From positions 1 through 21,385 of the forward strand of contig CANDEX010000022.1 in the NCBI GenBank assembly GCA_947383875.1: 21,385 bases of DNA, given 5' to 3'. The DNA comes from an uncultured Azospirillum sp. GTDB taxonomy: Bacteria; Pseudomonadota; Alphaproteobacteria; RF32; CAG-239. A program made the translations under genes and the position numbers. Under the pieces are notes generated by a model. The model did no database searches. It was not told where the DNA came from and saw only the letters and a program-made list of their open reading frames with translations. Shown here one piece after another: positions 13,640 to 21,385 of the stretch (position 1 is the first letter of the stretch; every line of letters begins with the position of its first letter).

Positions 13640-14980
13640 GTGAGTAATAAGAAATATTATATTAAAACTTTCGGCTGCCAAATGAATGTATACGATTCTA
13701 ATCGTATTGCTCATATTCTTGACAGCTTAGGTTATGAAGCCGCATCTTCCGCACGAAATGCAGACATCATCATTTTTAACACCTGTCACATCCGTGAAAA
13801 AGCAGCAGAAAAGGTCTTTTCTGATTTAGGCCGCGCCCTGCTTATCAAAAAAGAACGTGCCGCAGAAGGAAAAGATACAATTATCGGGGTAACCGGCTGC
13901 GTTGTTCAGGCTGAAGACGAACAAATCGCCGTCCGTGCTCCTTACGTTGATTTTGCTACGGGACCGCTCACCTATCACCGACTGCCCGAAATTCTGGAAA
14001 AAGTAAATCGCAAACGCGGTAAAAGTATCATTGATACTGAATTTCCAGCAGAATCAAAATTCGACTTTCTGCCAGAAAATAAATCATCCGGCGGCTGCTC
14101 TTTCTTAGCTATTCAAGAGGGGTGCAATAACTTCTGCACTTATTGTGTCGTGCCCTACACGCGCGGCGTGGAAACGTCCCGCAGCATAGAAGAGGTTCTG
14201 GCCGAAGCTCGCCACTTGGTCAACAGCGGCAGCGTTGAGCTAAATCTCCTCGGACAAAACGTTAATTCTTACCACGGTGCGGATTCTGACGGAAAAGAAC
14301 GTTCCTTGGCATACTTACTGCGTAAACTGGCTGAAATTGACGGATTAAAACGCATCCGCTATACCACATCTTATCCTGCGGATATGACCGATGAGTTGAT
14401 TGCCTGCCACAAAGATTTGCCACAGTTAATGCCTTATCTCCACCTGCCGGTACAAGCAGGATCGGATAAAATCCTCAAAGCCATGAACCGTCGCCACTCC
14501 CGGGACGATTATCTTCGGGTTATTGATAAGCTGTACGCGGCCAATCCTCGACTGGGAATGTCTTCAGACTTTATTGTGGGCTTCCCCGGTGAGACAGACG
14601 ACGATTTTGAACAAACATTGGATATTGTTAAACGCGTCGGTTATATTCAGGCTTTTTCATTCAAATACAGCAAACGCCCGGGCACACCGGCTTCCTTAAT
14701 GCCCAATCAGGTTGATGAAAAAATAAAACAGCAACGCTTGGATATTTTGCAGGATTTATTATCTTCATATCAATTAAAATTCAATCAAGAAAGCATCGGC
14801 AAAACCATGCCTGTTCTGTTTGAATACAAAGGGCGTCGCAACGGACAACTGGTCGGACGCACACCATATATGCAAAATGTCCACGTTGATATCAGTAAAG
14901 AATTTTTAAATAAAATTGCTGATATTAAAATAACCGAAGCAACCGTTAATTCACTGACCGGTACTTATCCGGCCGAATAA
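13640..14980 (+). CDS. miaB: tRNA-2-methylthio-N6-dimethylallyladenosine synthase MiaB
   Basis: A radical-SAM enzyme that adds the methylthio group to i6A37 of tRNAs reading UNN codons, using two 4Fe-4S clusters. The 446-aa product has the MTTase N-terminal domain with cluster cysteines C13 (FGCQMN), C49 (NTCHIRE) and C87 (TGCVVQ), then the radical-SAM motif C162-x3-C166-x2-C169 (EGCNNFCTYCVVPYTRG), and a C-terminal TRAM domain (about 380-445). HIRE, PYTRG and VGFPGET all fit MiaB rather than RimO or MtaB. The start is GTG at 13640 with a weak ribosome binding site (GAGA). The phoH start follows 23 bases after the stop. Confidence 0.98.
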   Translation: MSNKKYYIKTFGCQMNVYDSNRIAHILDSLGYEAASSARNADIIIFNTCHIREKAAEKVFSDLGRALLIKKERAAEGKDTIIGVTGCVVQAEDEQIAVRAPYVDFATGPLTYHRLPEILEKVNRKRGKSIIDTEFPAESKFDFLPENKSSGGCSFLAIQEGCNNFCTYCVVPYTRGVETSRSIEEVLAEARHLVNSGSVELNLLGQNVNSYHGADSDGKERSLAYLLRKLAEIDGLKRIRYTTSYPADMTDELIACHKDLPQLMPYLHLPVQAGSDKILKAMNRRHSRDDYLRVIDKLYAANPRLGMSSDFIVGFPGETDDDFEQTLDIVKRVGYIQAFSFKYSKRPGTPASLMPNQVDEKIKQQRLDILQDLLSSYQLKFNQESIGKTMPVLFEYKGRRNGQLVGRTPYMQNVHVDISKEFLNKIADIKITEATVNSLTGTYPAE

Positions 14981-15003
14981 CAAAGCAAGAAAGGGTAATC
15001 ACC

Positions 15004-15975
15004 ATGGCAGAAATCAGTTTTGAACTCTACAACAACCAGTTGGTTCAACAGCTTGTCGGCCCTCAGGACGCCAACCTTAAACTGCTGGAACAACTCCTGA
15101 ATGTCACAATCGGTTCTTTCGGCAATCAGATAACCGTCCAAGGCGATGCTGAAGCAATTGAACAGGCCCGCACCGCTGTTGATATGCTGTATAACAAAGT
15201 CAGCCGCGGCATTGACATTAACGAACAGGAAGTCAAAGCCGCTGTAAGATTAAGCGATGAAGGTGCCGCTAAAATCGACGAAAACAATTTGAACGACATC
15301 GTTCTAAAAACCAAAAAACGCCACATTTACCCGCGCTCAGCCACCCAAGCTCAGTATATTCAGGAAATGATGCAAAATGAACTGGTATTCGGCCTTGGAC
15401 CGGCCGGTACGGGTAAAACCTACTTAGCCGTCGCTCTGGCTGTTTCTATGATGCTGGAAGGACGCATCGATAAAATTATTCTCTCCCGCCCAGCCGTCGA
15501 AGCAGGAGAAAACCTTGGCTTTCTCCCCGGGGACTTGAAAGATAAAGTCGACCCATACCTTCGTCCGCTGTATGATGCATTATATGAAATGCTCCCGGCT
15601 GAACAAGTTGACAAGAAACTGGCCATCGGCGAAATTGAAATTGCACCGCTGGCTTTTATGCGCGGCCGTACACTGTCAAATGCATTCATTATTCTGGATG
15701 AAGCGCAAAATACAACCCCGATGCAAATGAAAATGTTCCTCACGCGTCTGGGTGAGAATTCCCGTATGGTTGTCAATGGCGACTTAAGTCAGGTTGACTT
15801 ACCGCGCGGTGTCATCTCCGGACTGAAAGATGCTCTGGATACTTTAAATCATGTCAACAACATCGGCTCGGTTACATTCAGCGCATCAGATGTTGTCCGC
15901 CACGGTTTGGTAGCTAAAATCGTTAAAGCTTATGAGGAAAAAATCAAAAAACAACGCGGCGATGATGATGCATAA
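15004..15975 (+). CDS. PhoH-like ATPase (YbeZ)
   Basis: A 323-aa PhoH family P-loop protein of the YbeZ type, which functions with YbeY in ribosome and RNA maturation. Walker A is GPAGTGKT (132-139), Walker B is ILDEAQ (231-236) with the NTTP that follows, and an N-terminal KH-like part precedes the ATPase. The segments SRPAVEAGENLGFLPGDL and GDLSQVDLPRG are hallmarks. AAGG lies a few bases before the ATG at 15004. Its last 14 bases overlap the ybeY start, consistent with a tightly coupled pair. Although named for phosphate starvation, no PHO box was sought or seen. Confidence 0.95.
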   Translation: MAEISFELYNNQLVQQLVGPQDANLKLLEQLLNVTIGSFGNQITVQGDAEAIEQARTAVDMLYNKVSRGIDINEQEVKAAVRLSDEGAAKIDENNLNDIVLKTKKRHIYPRSATQAQYIQEMMQNELVFGLGPAGTGKTYLAVALAVSMMLEGRIDKIILSRPAVEAGENLGFLPGDLKDKVDPYLRPLYDALYEMLPAEQVDKKLAIGEIEIAPLAFMRGRTLSNAFIILDEAQNTTPMQMKMFLTRLGENSRMVVNGDLSQVDLPRGVISGLKDALDTLNHVNNIGSVTFSASDVVRHGLVAKIVKAYEEKIKKQRGDDDA

Positions 15976-16480
15976 CTTAAATCTGGATATTGCCGAACCG
16001 TTATGGCTGCAAGCCCTCCCCTCAGCGGAAACCACTTCCGCTGAGGTTTTTGCCTCCGTACTGAATTATATTTCCACTCATGAAAATCTTGATTTTCTGC
16101 AAATAGGAAAACCAATCAACGTCAATCTGTGCCTCAGCAATGATGAAGAGGTTCATACCCTGAACCGTAACTTCCGCGGCAAAGATAAACCGACCAACGT
16201 GTTATCCTTTGCAAACATTGACGATGAAGATTTCGATGAAAATTGCCGCTTAGACGACAATATTGAACTTGGCGATATAATCATTGCGCTTGAAACAATG
16301 CAACGTGAAGCCAAAGAACAAAATATCTCCCTTCATGACCATTATTGCCATTTATTGACTCACGGACTGCTACATTTGTCCGGATACGATCATATGGAAG
16401 ATGACGAAGCCGCACAAATGGAAGGACTGGAAACCGCCATTCTGCGGCAATTAAATATAGCTGACCCTTACGAGGACTAA
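15962..16480 (+). CDS. ybeY: endoribonuclease / rRNA maturation factor YbeY
   Basis: A zinc-dependent endonuclease needed for 16S rRNA 3' processing and ribosome quality control. The zinc motif H-x3-H-x5-H is intact in THGLLHLSGYDH, and the RGKDKPTNVLSF segment is typical. Three consecutive in-frame ATG codons (15962, 15965, 15968) can serve as the start; I give the first, which overlaps phoH by 14 bases. No clear Shine-Dalgarno is visible, so translation probably depends on phoH. The product is 170-172 aa, normal length. The next gene, lnt, starts one base after its stop; a CorC-type gene that usually lies between them is absent. Confidence 0.95.
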   Translation: MMMHNLNLDIAEPLWLQALPSAETTSAEVFASVLNYISTHENLDFLQIGKPINVNLCLSNDEEVHTLNRNFRGKDKPTNVLSFANIDDEDFDENCRLDDNIELGDIIIALETMQREAKEQNISLHDHYCHLLTHGLLHLSGYDHMEDDEAAQMEGLETAILRQLNIADPYED

Positions 16481-16481
16481 A

Positions 16482-18020
16482 TTGATACTCTCTCTCTTAA
16501 AAAAACTGGCAAACACATACCCCAAAATGACGACACTGTTATTAGGTGCGGCTTCTGTATGGGCTTTGCCGCCATATTTTTTATTTCCGGTGCTTTTCAT
16601 TACATTCAGCAGTCTGCTGCTTTTGTTACAATCCGCTTCGGGATATAAGAAAGCTTTTACTCTCGGTTACTGGTTCGGCTTCGGCTTTTATGCCTGCGGC
16701 TTGGCGTGGATAGGTAACGCACTGCTCATCGATGCCGGAACTTTCGGCTGGCTATATCCGATTGCTTTTCTGGCTTCCGGTGCCTTTTTCGGCTTATTTA
16801 CAGCCCTTCCCGCTTGCTTAAGTTTCTATTTCAAAAACATATATGCCAAATATCTGGCTTTTGCCGCTTTTTGGGTAATTTTTGAATGGATTCGCAGCTT
16901 TATTTTAACCGGATTCCCTTGGAATCTTCTGGGAACTGTCTTGGCATTTTCACCAACGACAATACAGGCCGCATCCGTCATCGGCACTTACGGGTTATCA
17001 CTACTCGTTATCATGCTGACCTCAGCTCCGGCTCTGGCCGTTAAAGAACAAAATCGCAAAGCTCTGATAACGACATTAACAATCGTCATCGTTCTGATGT
17101 CTGCCGACTTGGGATACGGCCTCAATCGATTGCAACAACTTGAAAACAACCCCGATGGAGAGATTAACATCCGCATTGTCCAACCCTCTATTCCGCAAAG
17201 CATGAAGTGGAGTCCGACATCGCTTGACGACAACATTCGCCAATATATTTCTCTCAGCCAAATGCCCGGACAAGAAGACAAAGACTTCATTATCTGGGGA
17301 GAAACCGCCAGTCCTTTCGCTCTTGACTTTGATGATTATTACCGACAGGAAGTCATACAAGCCATACCGGAACAAGGCCATTTAATAACCGGTTTGGTCC
17401 GTTACCAAATTGATGAAAACGACCGCTATCAACCGTTAAACTCACTCTTTGTCATGAATAAAAACGGCAAAATCGAAGCAACTTACGATAAAAGTCATTT
17501 GGTACCTTTTGGCGAATATATCCCTCTGCGGCAATGGCTGCCGACATGGATACGCCCCATAACCAACACAATAGCCAACTTTAAATCAGGAACAGGACCT
17601 GAAAATCTGCATATCGGTTCCTATCCTGCTTTCGGAGGCTTAATCTGCTACGAGATAATTTTTCCCGCTCAAGTGGTGAACAAAACTCAAAAACCGGAAT
17701 GGCTGGTAAACCTGACAAATGACGGTTGGTACGGAGACAGTGCCGGCCCGTACCAACATCTCGTCTCAACCCAAATGCGAGCCGTGGAAGAAGGCATAAC
17801 AATCGTACGCGCGGCAAACACTGGGATTAGTGCTGTCATTAATCGTCTGGGACAAATCACCGCCTCATTGCCACTAAACCAATCAGCGGTACTCGATACA
17901 AAACTCCCCCAAAAATTAAGCATTACAACTTATTATGGAAAACACCACAACATCATCCCCTTAATATTATGTTTCCTTAATTTAACTTTAGCCTTTATGC
18001 TCAAATATATTTTTCGATAA
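16482..18020 (+). CDS. lnt: apolipoprotein N-acyltransferase
   Basis: Inner-membrane enzyme that adds the third acyl chain to the N-terminal Cys of lipoproteins. The 512-aa protein has a multi-pass N-terminal half (about 1-210) and a periplasmic carbon-nitrogen hydrolase domain with the catalytic triad E274 (IIWGETASPF), K337 (YDKSHLVPFGEY) and C389 (GGLICYEIIF), followed by a last membrane segment near the C-terminus. A TTG start at 16482 is supported by GAGGA six bases upstream and by the lack of any better in-frame start; it lies one base after the ybeY stop. It ends the miaB block. The following 137 bases are very AT-rich and carry the promoter for the XRE gene but no clear terminator. 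Confidence 0.96.
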   Translation: MILSLLKKLANTYPKMTTLLLGAASVWALPPYFLFPVLFITFSSLLLLLQSASGYKKAFTLGYWFGFGFYACGLAWIGNALLIDAGTFGWLYPIAFLASGAFFGLFTALPACLSFYFKNIYAKYLAFAAFWVIFEWIRSFILTGFPWNLLGTVLAFSPTTIQAASVIGTYGLSLLVIMLTSAPALAVKEQNRKALITTLTIVIVLMSADLGYGLNRLQQLENNPDGEINIRIVQPSIPQSMKWSPTSLDDNIRQYISLSQMPGQEDKDFIIWGETASPFALDFDDYYRQEVIQAIPEQGHLITGLVRYQIDENDRYQPLNSLFVMNKNGKIEATYDKSHLVPFGEYIPLRQWLPTWIRPITNTIANFKSGTGPENLHIGSYPAFGGLICYEIIFPAQVVNKTQKPEWLVNLTNDGWYGDSAGPYQHLVSTQMRAVEEGITIVRAANTGISAVINRLGQITASLPLNQSAVLDTKLPQKLSITTYYGKHHNIIPLILCFLNLTLAFMLKYIFR

Positions 18021-18096
18021 CGAGTTGAAATTTATAATAAAACTACATATTTTGCAAAAAATTCATCAAGAATATAAAATATTATATAAATATTAG

Positions 18097-18125
18097 TTGA
18101 CGAAATATCCTGAAAATCATATGTA
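18097..18125 (+). promoter_or_regulatory. promoter of the XRE regulator gene
   Basis: TTGACG (18097-18102), a 17-base spacer and TATGTA (18120-18125), 32 bases before the ATG. The surrounding AT-rich stretch supports it. Confidence 0.55.
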
Positions 18126-18157
18126 TAGAGTATCAACGCAATCAAAAGGAATGAAAA

Positions 18158-18658
18158 ATGACGACAGAAACTTTCAAAAAATCTAGCCGAGGTAGAACTC
18201 CCACCGGTCAGCCGAACCCGATAGATGTTCATGTCGGCAACCGCATCAGATTAAGAAGAACACTGCTGGGCTTAAGCCAAGAAAAATTGGCCAGCTTATT
18301 GGGCTTAACTTTTCAACAAGTTCAGAAATACGAACGCGGAATGAATCGTGTCGGTGCCAGTCGCTTATGGGATATTGGCAAAGTCCTCGAAGTTCCTGTC
18401 GGATTTTTTTACGAAGATATGGATAAATCTGTTGCTAACCAAAGCCCGCGGATGTTCAGCCTGCCTGACAGCACACCGGAATGCTTGAAAGAAGACGATG
18501 CCGAATTTGATGCAGATCCGATGAACCGTCAGGAAACCATCGAGCTGGTTAAAGCTTACTATAAAATTCCTAACCGCAAGGCTGCCAAACATATGTTTGA
18601 CTTAATTATTGCAATGTCTAAAACGACATATAACAATAATACCGAAGACAACAAATAA
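18158..18658 (+). CDS. XRE-family helix-turn-helix regulator (upstream of metK)
   Basis: A 166-aa cytoplasmic DNA-binding protein. The HTH_XRE domain covers about residues 26-86, from HVGNRIRLRRTLLGLSQEKLA through LGLTFQQVQKYERGMNRVGASRLWDI to VPVGFFYEDM. This close sequence pattern belongs to a conserved alphaproteobacterial regulator group, and members are often found next to metK and trmB; their targets are mostly undefined. The C-terminal half (about 90-166) includes RQETIELVKAYYKIPNRKAAKHMFDLI and may mediate dimerisation. AAGGA lies before the ATG. It has its own promoter and a terminator after it, so it is probably transcribed on its own. Confidence 0.93.
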   Translation: MTTETFKKSSRGRTPTGQPNPIDVHVGNRIRLRRTLLGLSQEKLASLLGLTFQQVQKYERGMNRVGASRLWDIGKVLEVPVGFFYEDMDKSVANQSPRMFSLPDSTPECLKEDDAEFDADPMNRQETIELVKAYYKIPNRKAAKHMFDLIIAMSKTTYNNNTEDNK

Positions 18659-18673
18659 GTTTTCACAATCAGG

Positions 18674-18703
18674 AAAAAAAGCTGGCGTTAAGCCGGCTTT
18701 TTT
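18674..18703 (+). terminator. rho-independent terminator after the XRE gene
   Basis: AAAAAAGCTGGC, loop GTTAA, GCCGGCTTTTTT gives a GC stem (one G-U pair) flanked by an A-run and a T-run. It separates the regulator from metK, whose start is only 47 bases further on. Confidence 0.9.
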
Positions 18704-18749
18704 CTTATACTTTCAACCAAACAGCAATCGTAAACTCAAGGAAGAAAAT

Positions 18750-19904
18750 ATGCATCAAGATTTTACCAGCGAAGCCGTTTCTGAAGGACATCCGGATAAA
18801 GTCTGCGACCAATTATCCGACGCCATTGTCGATCTTTACCTCAGCAGAGACAAAACATCACGCTGCGCTATTGAAGCAATGGCAACCACCAACAGAGTTA
18901 TTATTGCCGGAGAAACCAGCTGTAATGACTATGTCTCGGCGGAAGAAATTGAGCAAACGATTCGTCAAACCATCCGCCAAATCGGCTACGATCAAAAAGG
19001 CTTCAGTTGGCAAACCGTCAAAATTGACAACTTTCTTCACCACCAATCCTGCGACATAGCACTGGGCGTAGACCGTGACGGTGCTGGCGACCAAGGCATC
19101 ATGTTTGGCTATGCTAAAAAAGAAAAAGGATTTGACAGCAACTATATGCCTTTGGCCATTTATTGGGCCAATCGTCTTCTTCAAAACTTAAGTCAGGCTC
19201 GCCACAACGGTGACATTATTGGTATTGAACCGGATGCTAAAAGCCAGATAACTCTGGAATACGATGATAATGGCGTCCCTTTACGCATCAAAAAAATAGT
19301 CTTGTCAACGCAGCACCATGAAAGCCTAACGCAAGATGAAATTCGCGCTATTGCAAAAAAATATATAGCTCAAACCCTTCCTGACGGCTGGATGCCCGCG
19401 GATGAAAATATCTTAACCAACCCCACCGGACGATTTGTTATCGGCGGCCCGGACGGAGATACCGGATTGACCGGACGTAAAATTATTGTAGACACCTATG
19501 GTGGCTATGCTCCGCACGGCGGCGGTGCTTTCTCAGGCAAAGATCCGACTAAAGTCGATCGCTCGGCAGCTTATATGCTGCGACACTTGGCCAAAAATAT
19601 CGTTGCCGCGGGATTAGCTGACGAATGTCTGCTGCAAATTTCTTACGCTATTGGTCTGGCCGAACCGTTATCTTTGTATATCAACACCAACCACAGTTGC
19701 AAAACTGATGAAAATCGCATTGTAGATTTCATCAAAAAGAATATTGACCTTACCCCTAAAGGCATTATTAATTATCTGAATTTGCGCCAACCGATCTACC
19801 GGCCAACTGCGGCTTACGGACATTTTGGACGCGAACCTGATTCTGATGGTGCATTTTCATGGGAAAAATTAAATTTGGCGGAGCATTTTAAATCATGTTT
19901 TTAG
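18750..19904 (+). CDS. metK: S-adenosylmethionine synthetase
   Basis: Makes S-adenosylmethionine from methionine and ATP, the methyl donor used by its neighbour TrmB and the radical co-substrate of MiaB. The 384-aa product has the usual length and motifs: SEGHPDKVCDQ at the N-terminus (catalytic H14), the GAGDQGIMFGYA signature and the GGGAFSGKDPTKVDRSAAY loop. I use the ATG at 18750, six bases after AGGAA; the in-frame extension to 18609 would run through the terminator and the XRE gene. Only 46 bases separate the terminator from the start, and I see no SAM-II or other SAM riboswitch there. The end overlaps trmB by 10 bases. Confidence 0.98.
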   Translation: MHQDFTSEAVSEGHPDKVCDQLSDAIVDLYLSRDKTSRCAIEAMATTNRVIIAGETSCNDYVSAEEIEQTIRQTIRQIGYDQKGFSWQTVKIDNFLHHQSCDIALGVDRDGAGDQGIMFGYAKKEKGFDSNYMPLAIYWANRLLQNLSQARHNGDIIGIEPDAKSQITLEYDDNGVPLRIKKIVLSTQHHESLTQDEIRAIAKKYIAQTLPDGWMPADENILTNPTGRFVIGGPDGDTGLTGRKIIVDTYGGYAPHGGGAFSGKDPTKVDRSAAYMLRHLAKNIVAAGLADECLLQISYAIGLAEPLSLYINTNHSCKTDENRIVDFIKKNIDLTPKGIINYLNLRQPIYRPTAAYGHFGREPDSDGAFSWEKLNLAEHFKSCF

Positions 19905-20620
19905 AAGATAAACCTCACTTTTTCGGACGCCGCAAAGGCCGCGTTATTCGCAAAACCAAAACCACGCTGCTAGAAAGCTTTCTGCCTGATTTACGCATTT
20001 CAGCAAACACTGTTTTTGATAAGGAAACACTTTTCGGCACAAAAGTTGATGAAGTTTGTTTGGAAATCGGATTCGGCAACGGCGAACATCTGGCCGGACA
20101 AGCGCGTAACAACCCTCGCACGGGATATATTGGCGCAGAAGTATTTCAAAACGGAGTTGCAAACCTGTTGTCCTTAATAACCGGCATTAAAATCACAGCA
20201 GACTTACCCGAAACCATCACCCTTGAACCGGGACGTGTTGACAATATCCGTATTTGGGACGACGACATCCGTTTGCTGTTCAAAAATATGCCGGATGGAT
20301 TTTTAGATAAAATCTATCTGCTTTTCCCTGATCCCTGGCCGAAAAAAAGGCACGCTTCCAGACGCTTTGTCAATCCGGACAATCTGAAAGAATTATCCCG
20401 CCTGTTAAAGAAAGGCGGAATTTTGCGCATTGCGACAGACCATAAAGTCTACAAATCATGGACACTGCACCAAATGCATAACTGTGCTGATTTCCGCTGG
20501 ACGGCAACCTGCGGCAATGACTGGAAGCATGAACCGGCAGACTGGGTACAAACCAAATATCAGAGAAAAGCCATCAGAGAAGGACGCCGCGCCGTCTTTT
20601 TAGACTATGAAAAAATCTGA
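19895..20620 (+). CDS. trmB: tRNA (guanine-N7-)-methyltransferase
   Basis: Forms m7G46 in tRNA using SAM. The 241-aa protein has a Rossmann-like SAM-binding motif EIGFGNGEHL (after the first strand), YIGAEVFQNGVANLL, and the family hallmark LLFPDPWPKKRHASRRFV. A basic N-terminal stretch, FFGRRKGRVIRKTKTT, suits tRNA binding. The ATG at 19895 lies inside the metK end (10-base overlap), indicating coupled translation, and metK-trmB adjacency is common in alphaproteobacteria. The stop abuts the convergent gene at 20621 with no gap. Confidence 0.97.
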   Translation: MFLEDKPHFFGRRKGRVIRKTKTTLLESFLPDLRISANTVFDKETLFGTKVDEVCLEIGFGNGEHLAGQARNNPRTGYIGAEVFQNGVANLLSLITGIKITADLPETITLEPGRVDNIRIWDDDIRLLFKNMPDGFLDKIYLLFPDPWPKKRHASRRFVNPDNLKELSRLLKKGGILRIATDHKVYKSWTLHQMHNCADFRWTATCGNDWKHEPADWVQTKYQRKAIREGRRAVFLDYEKI

Positions 20621-21118
20621 TTAATAAGACGGATAAGTCGTAATTGTCGGATTAACATTCGGTTCTTCTATTTTTTTAATATCGCTTGCCGGATATGATT
20701 GAACATCATAAATTCGTCCGCCGGATTCATAAAGTGTATCTTGAATTTGCTGATTAACCTCCTGCGGTGTTTCTGATGAAACTGCCGGATTTTGCGGTAA
20801 TGTCTCATTAATGCGCGACGGCGACTGCTGCTTCTTTTCCGTCACCGGATTAACTGCCGGGGTCTGAACCTCCGAAACGGTTTCATCCTCCGGAGAAACA
20901 ATCGGATTCCCCAAAGGATTTTCATCCGCAGAAGGCTGTTCTACCAATACCTCATCACTTTTACCTGATGGCGTTTTAGCAGCCCCGTAAACCATCACTT
21001 CTCCATTAGTCGGAGCTTCCTCTCCGATAACCACCATATTTGCACGAGCTGTATTATTTGAATTAATTGCGCAAACCGCCCAAACCAACACCGCCAAATT
21101 TCGAATAGCTTCACCCAT
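20621..21118 (-). CDS. secreted-looking, disordered protein of unknown function
   Basis: I do not recognise the 165-aa product. It starts with a weak signal-peptide-like segment (MGEAIRNLAVLVWAVCAI) followed by SNNTARA, so cleavage after A26 is plausible. The rest is rich in Pro, Glu, Asn, Ser, Thr and Val with little predicted structure (for example NPVTEKKQQSPSRINETLPQ). It ends with a more hydrophobic, Tyr-containing part (RIYDVQSYPASDIKK, ITTYPSY). GAGAGG lies six bases before the ATG. It is convergent with trmB and its stop directly abuts the trmB stop. A periplasmic or surface role is inferred only from the N-terminus. Confidence 0.72.
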   Translation of the reverse strand: MGEAIRNLAVLVWAVCAINSNNTARANMVVIGEEAPTNGEVMVYGAAKTPSGKSDEVLVEQPSADENPLGNPIVSPEDETVSEVQTPAVNPVTEKKQQSPSRINETLPQNPAVSSETPQEVNQQIQDTLYESGGRIYDVQSYPASDIKKIEEPNVNPTITTYPSY

Positions 21119-21172
21119 CGATAACCTCTCGCTGATTAATTATGACAACATCTAAATAATCACGATAGGTTT

Positions 21173-21205
21173 AAAAACAAGCAAGAGAGGAAAATTCCTC
21201 TCTTG
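21173..21205 (-). terminator. terminator-like hairpin for a minus-strand transcript from the right
   Basis: CAAGAGAGG / CCTCTCTTG with an AT loop (21182-21205), then CTTG and five Ts on the minus strand. It would end transcripts arriving from beyond the right edge and lies upstream of the 165-aa gene. Confidence 0.65.
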
Positions 21206-21222
21206 TTGCTGTTATACAGGCT

Positions 21223-21246
21223 CAAAATCTGCCTGAGATGCCCATT
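21223..21246. repeat. 24-nt direct repeat, copy 1
   Basis: Identical over all 24 bases (begins CAAAATCTGCC, ends ATGCCCATT) to copy 2 at 21341-21364; the flanking bases differ. Confidence 0.9.
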
Positions 21247-21292
21247 CGGACATAAACCTCAGATAATGCGGCATATCATAAGATTTCAGGGG

Positions 21293-21334
21293 GCTGACAC
21301 CGGAGCGTACACAGAAGTACGTGAGGATGTCAGC
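21293..21334. other. two-part hairpin between the direct repeats
   Basis: Outer stem GCTGACA (21293-21299) / TGTCAGC (21328-21334), a 6-by-6 internal loop, and inner stem CGTAC (21306-21310) / GTACG (21317-21321) around a 6-base loop. A short GGG/CCC pairing may extend the outer stem. It could be a structured RNA, a palindromic repeat element or a protein-binding site. Confidence 0.6.
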
Positions 21335-21340
21335 ATCCCG

Positions 21341-21364
21341 CAAAATCTGCCTGAGATGCCCATT
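21341..21364. repeat. 24-nt direct repeat, copy 2
   Basis: Exact copy of 21223-21246, offset 118 bases. An inverted 9-mer pair, TAAACCTCA (21253-21261) and TGAGGTTTA (21368-21376), lies just after each copy. On the minus strand a frame ending in TAA at 21363-21365 may be the tail of a gene beyond the window, but seven codons are too few to support it. Confidence 0.9.
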
Positions 21365-21385
21365 AGATGAGGTTTACCGTATCCT

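Noticed and set aside
18609..18749. N-terminal extension of metK
   Set aside because: The extension runs through the end of the XRE gene and its terminator, while the ATG at 18750 has a good ribosome binding site and matches the family N-terminus.
18704..18749. SAM riboswitch upstream of metK
   Set aside because: Only 46 bases remain between the terminator and the start, and no SAM-II or other SAM-binding core sequence was recognisable.
21212..21373. Protein-coding gene of 53 codons on the minus strand
   Set aside because: It contains both copies of the direct repeat in different frames and the hairpin, and has an in-frame stop just upstream and no ribosome binding site; a repeat element explains it better.

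Overview
The window reads as the chromosome of an AT-leaning alphaproteobacterium. Three gene neighbourhoods typical of that class are present: kdsD-lptC-lptA-lptB-rpoN-hpf-ptsN with a DUF1150 gene next to it; yggT-DUF167-folD; and miaB-phoH-ybeY-lnt followed by an XRE regulator, metK and trmB. I cannot name genus or species. Nearly everything is housekeeping; no phage, insertion sequence, CRISPR array or rRNA/tRNA gene was seen.

Layout. Positions 1-33 (minus) hold the first 11 codons of rpsL (ribosomal protein S12), which leaves the window to the left. It has a strong sigma70-type promoter at 205-233 and a leader of about 165 nt that contains a possible small ORF and a hairpin. From 527 to 6451 (plus) runs the LPS block: KdsD makes the Kdo precursor, LptC/LptA/LptB are the inner-membrane, periplasmic and ATPase parts of LPS export, and RpoN, HPF and PtsN (sigma-54, ribosome hibernation, nitrogen PTS) follow. 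A bidirectional terminator separates ptsN from a convergent DUF1150 gene. A membrane histidine kinase with a cysteine-rich PAS domain (6848-8536) and infA (8599-8820) follow on the plus strand and end at a second bidirectional terminator.

From 8857 to 13443 all genes are on the minus strand. Read in transcription order they are: a TerB-like protein, an unrecognised 368-aa soluble protein, yggT, DUF167, folD, a protein with two degenerate receiver-like domains, and a DedA/YqaA-type membrane protein. From 13640 the plus strand resumes with miaB, phoH, ybeY and lnt, tightly packed and partly overlapping, then an XRE regulator with its own promoter and terminator, then metK and trmB overlapping by 10 nt. 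A secreted-looking disordered protein (20621-21118, minus) abuts trmB tail to tail.

The last about 170 nt contain a 24-nt exact direct repeat in two copies flanking a two-part hairpin, followed on the minus strand by a terminator. This looks like an intergenic repeat element or structured RNA downstream of a gene lying beyond the right edge.

The points most worth a second look are the rpsL leader, the tandem pseudo-receiver protein, the cysteine-rich kinase sensor, the TerB-like/368-aa pair, and the repeat-hairpin cassette at the right edge. None of them is proven to be a new system.
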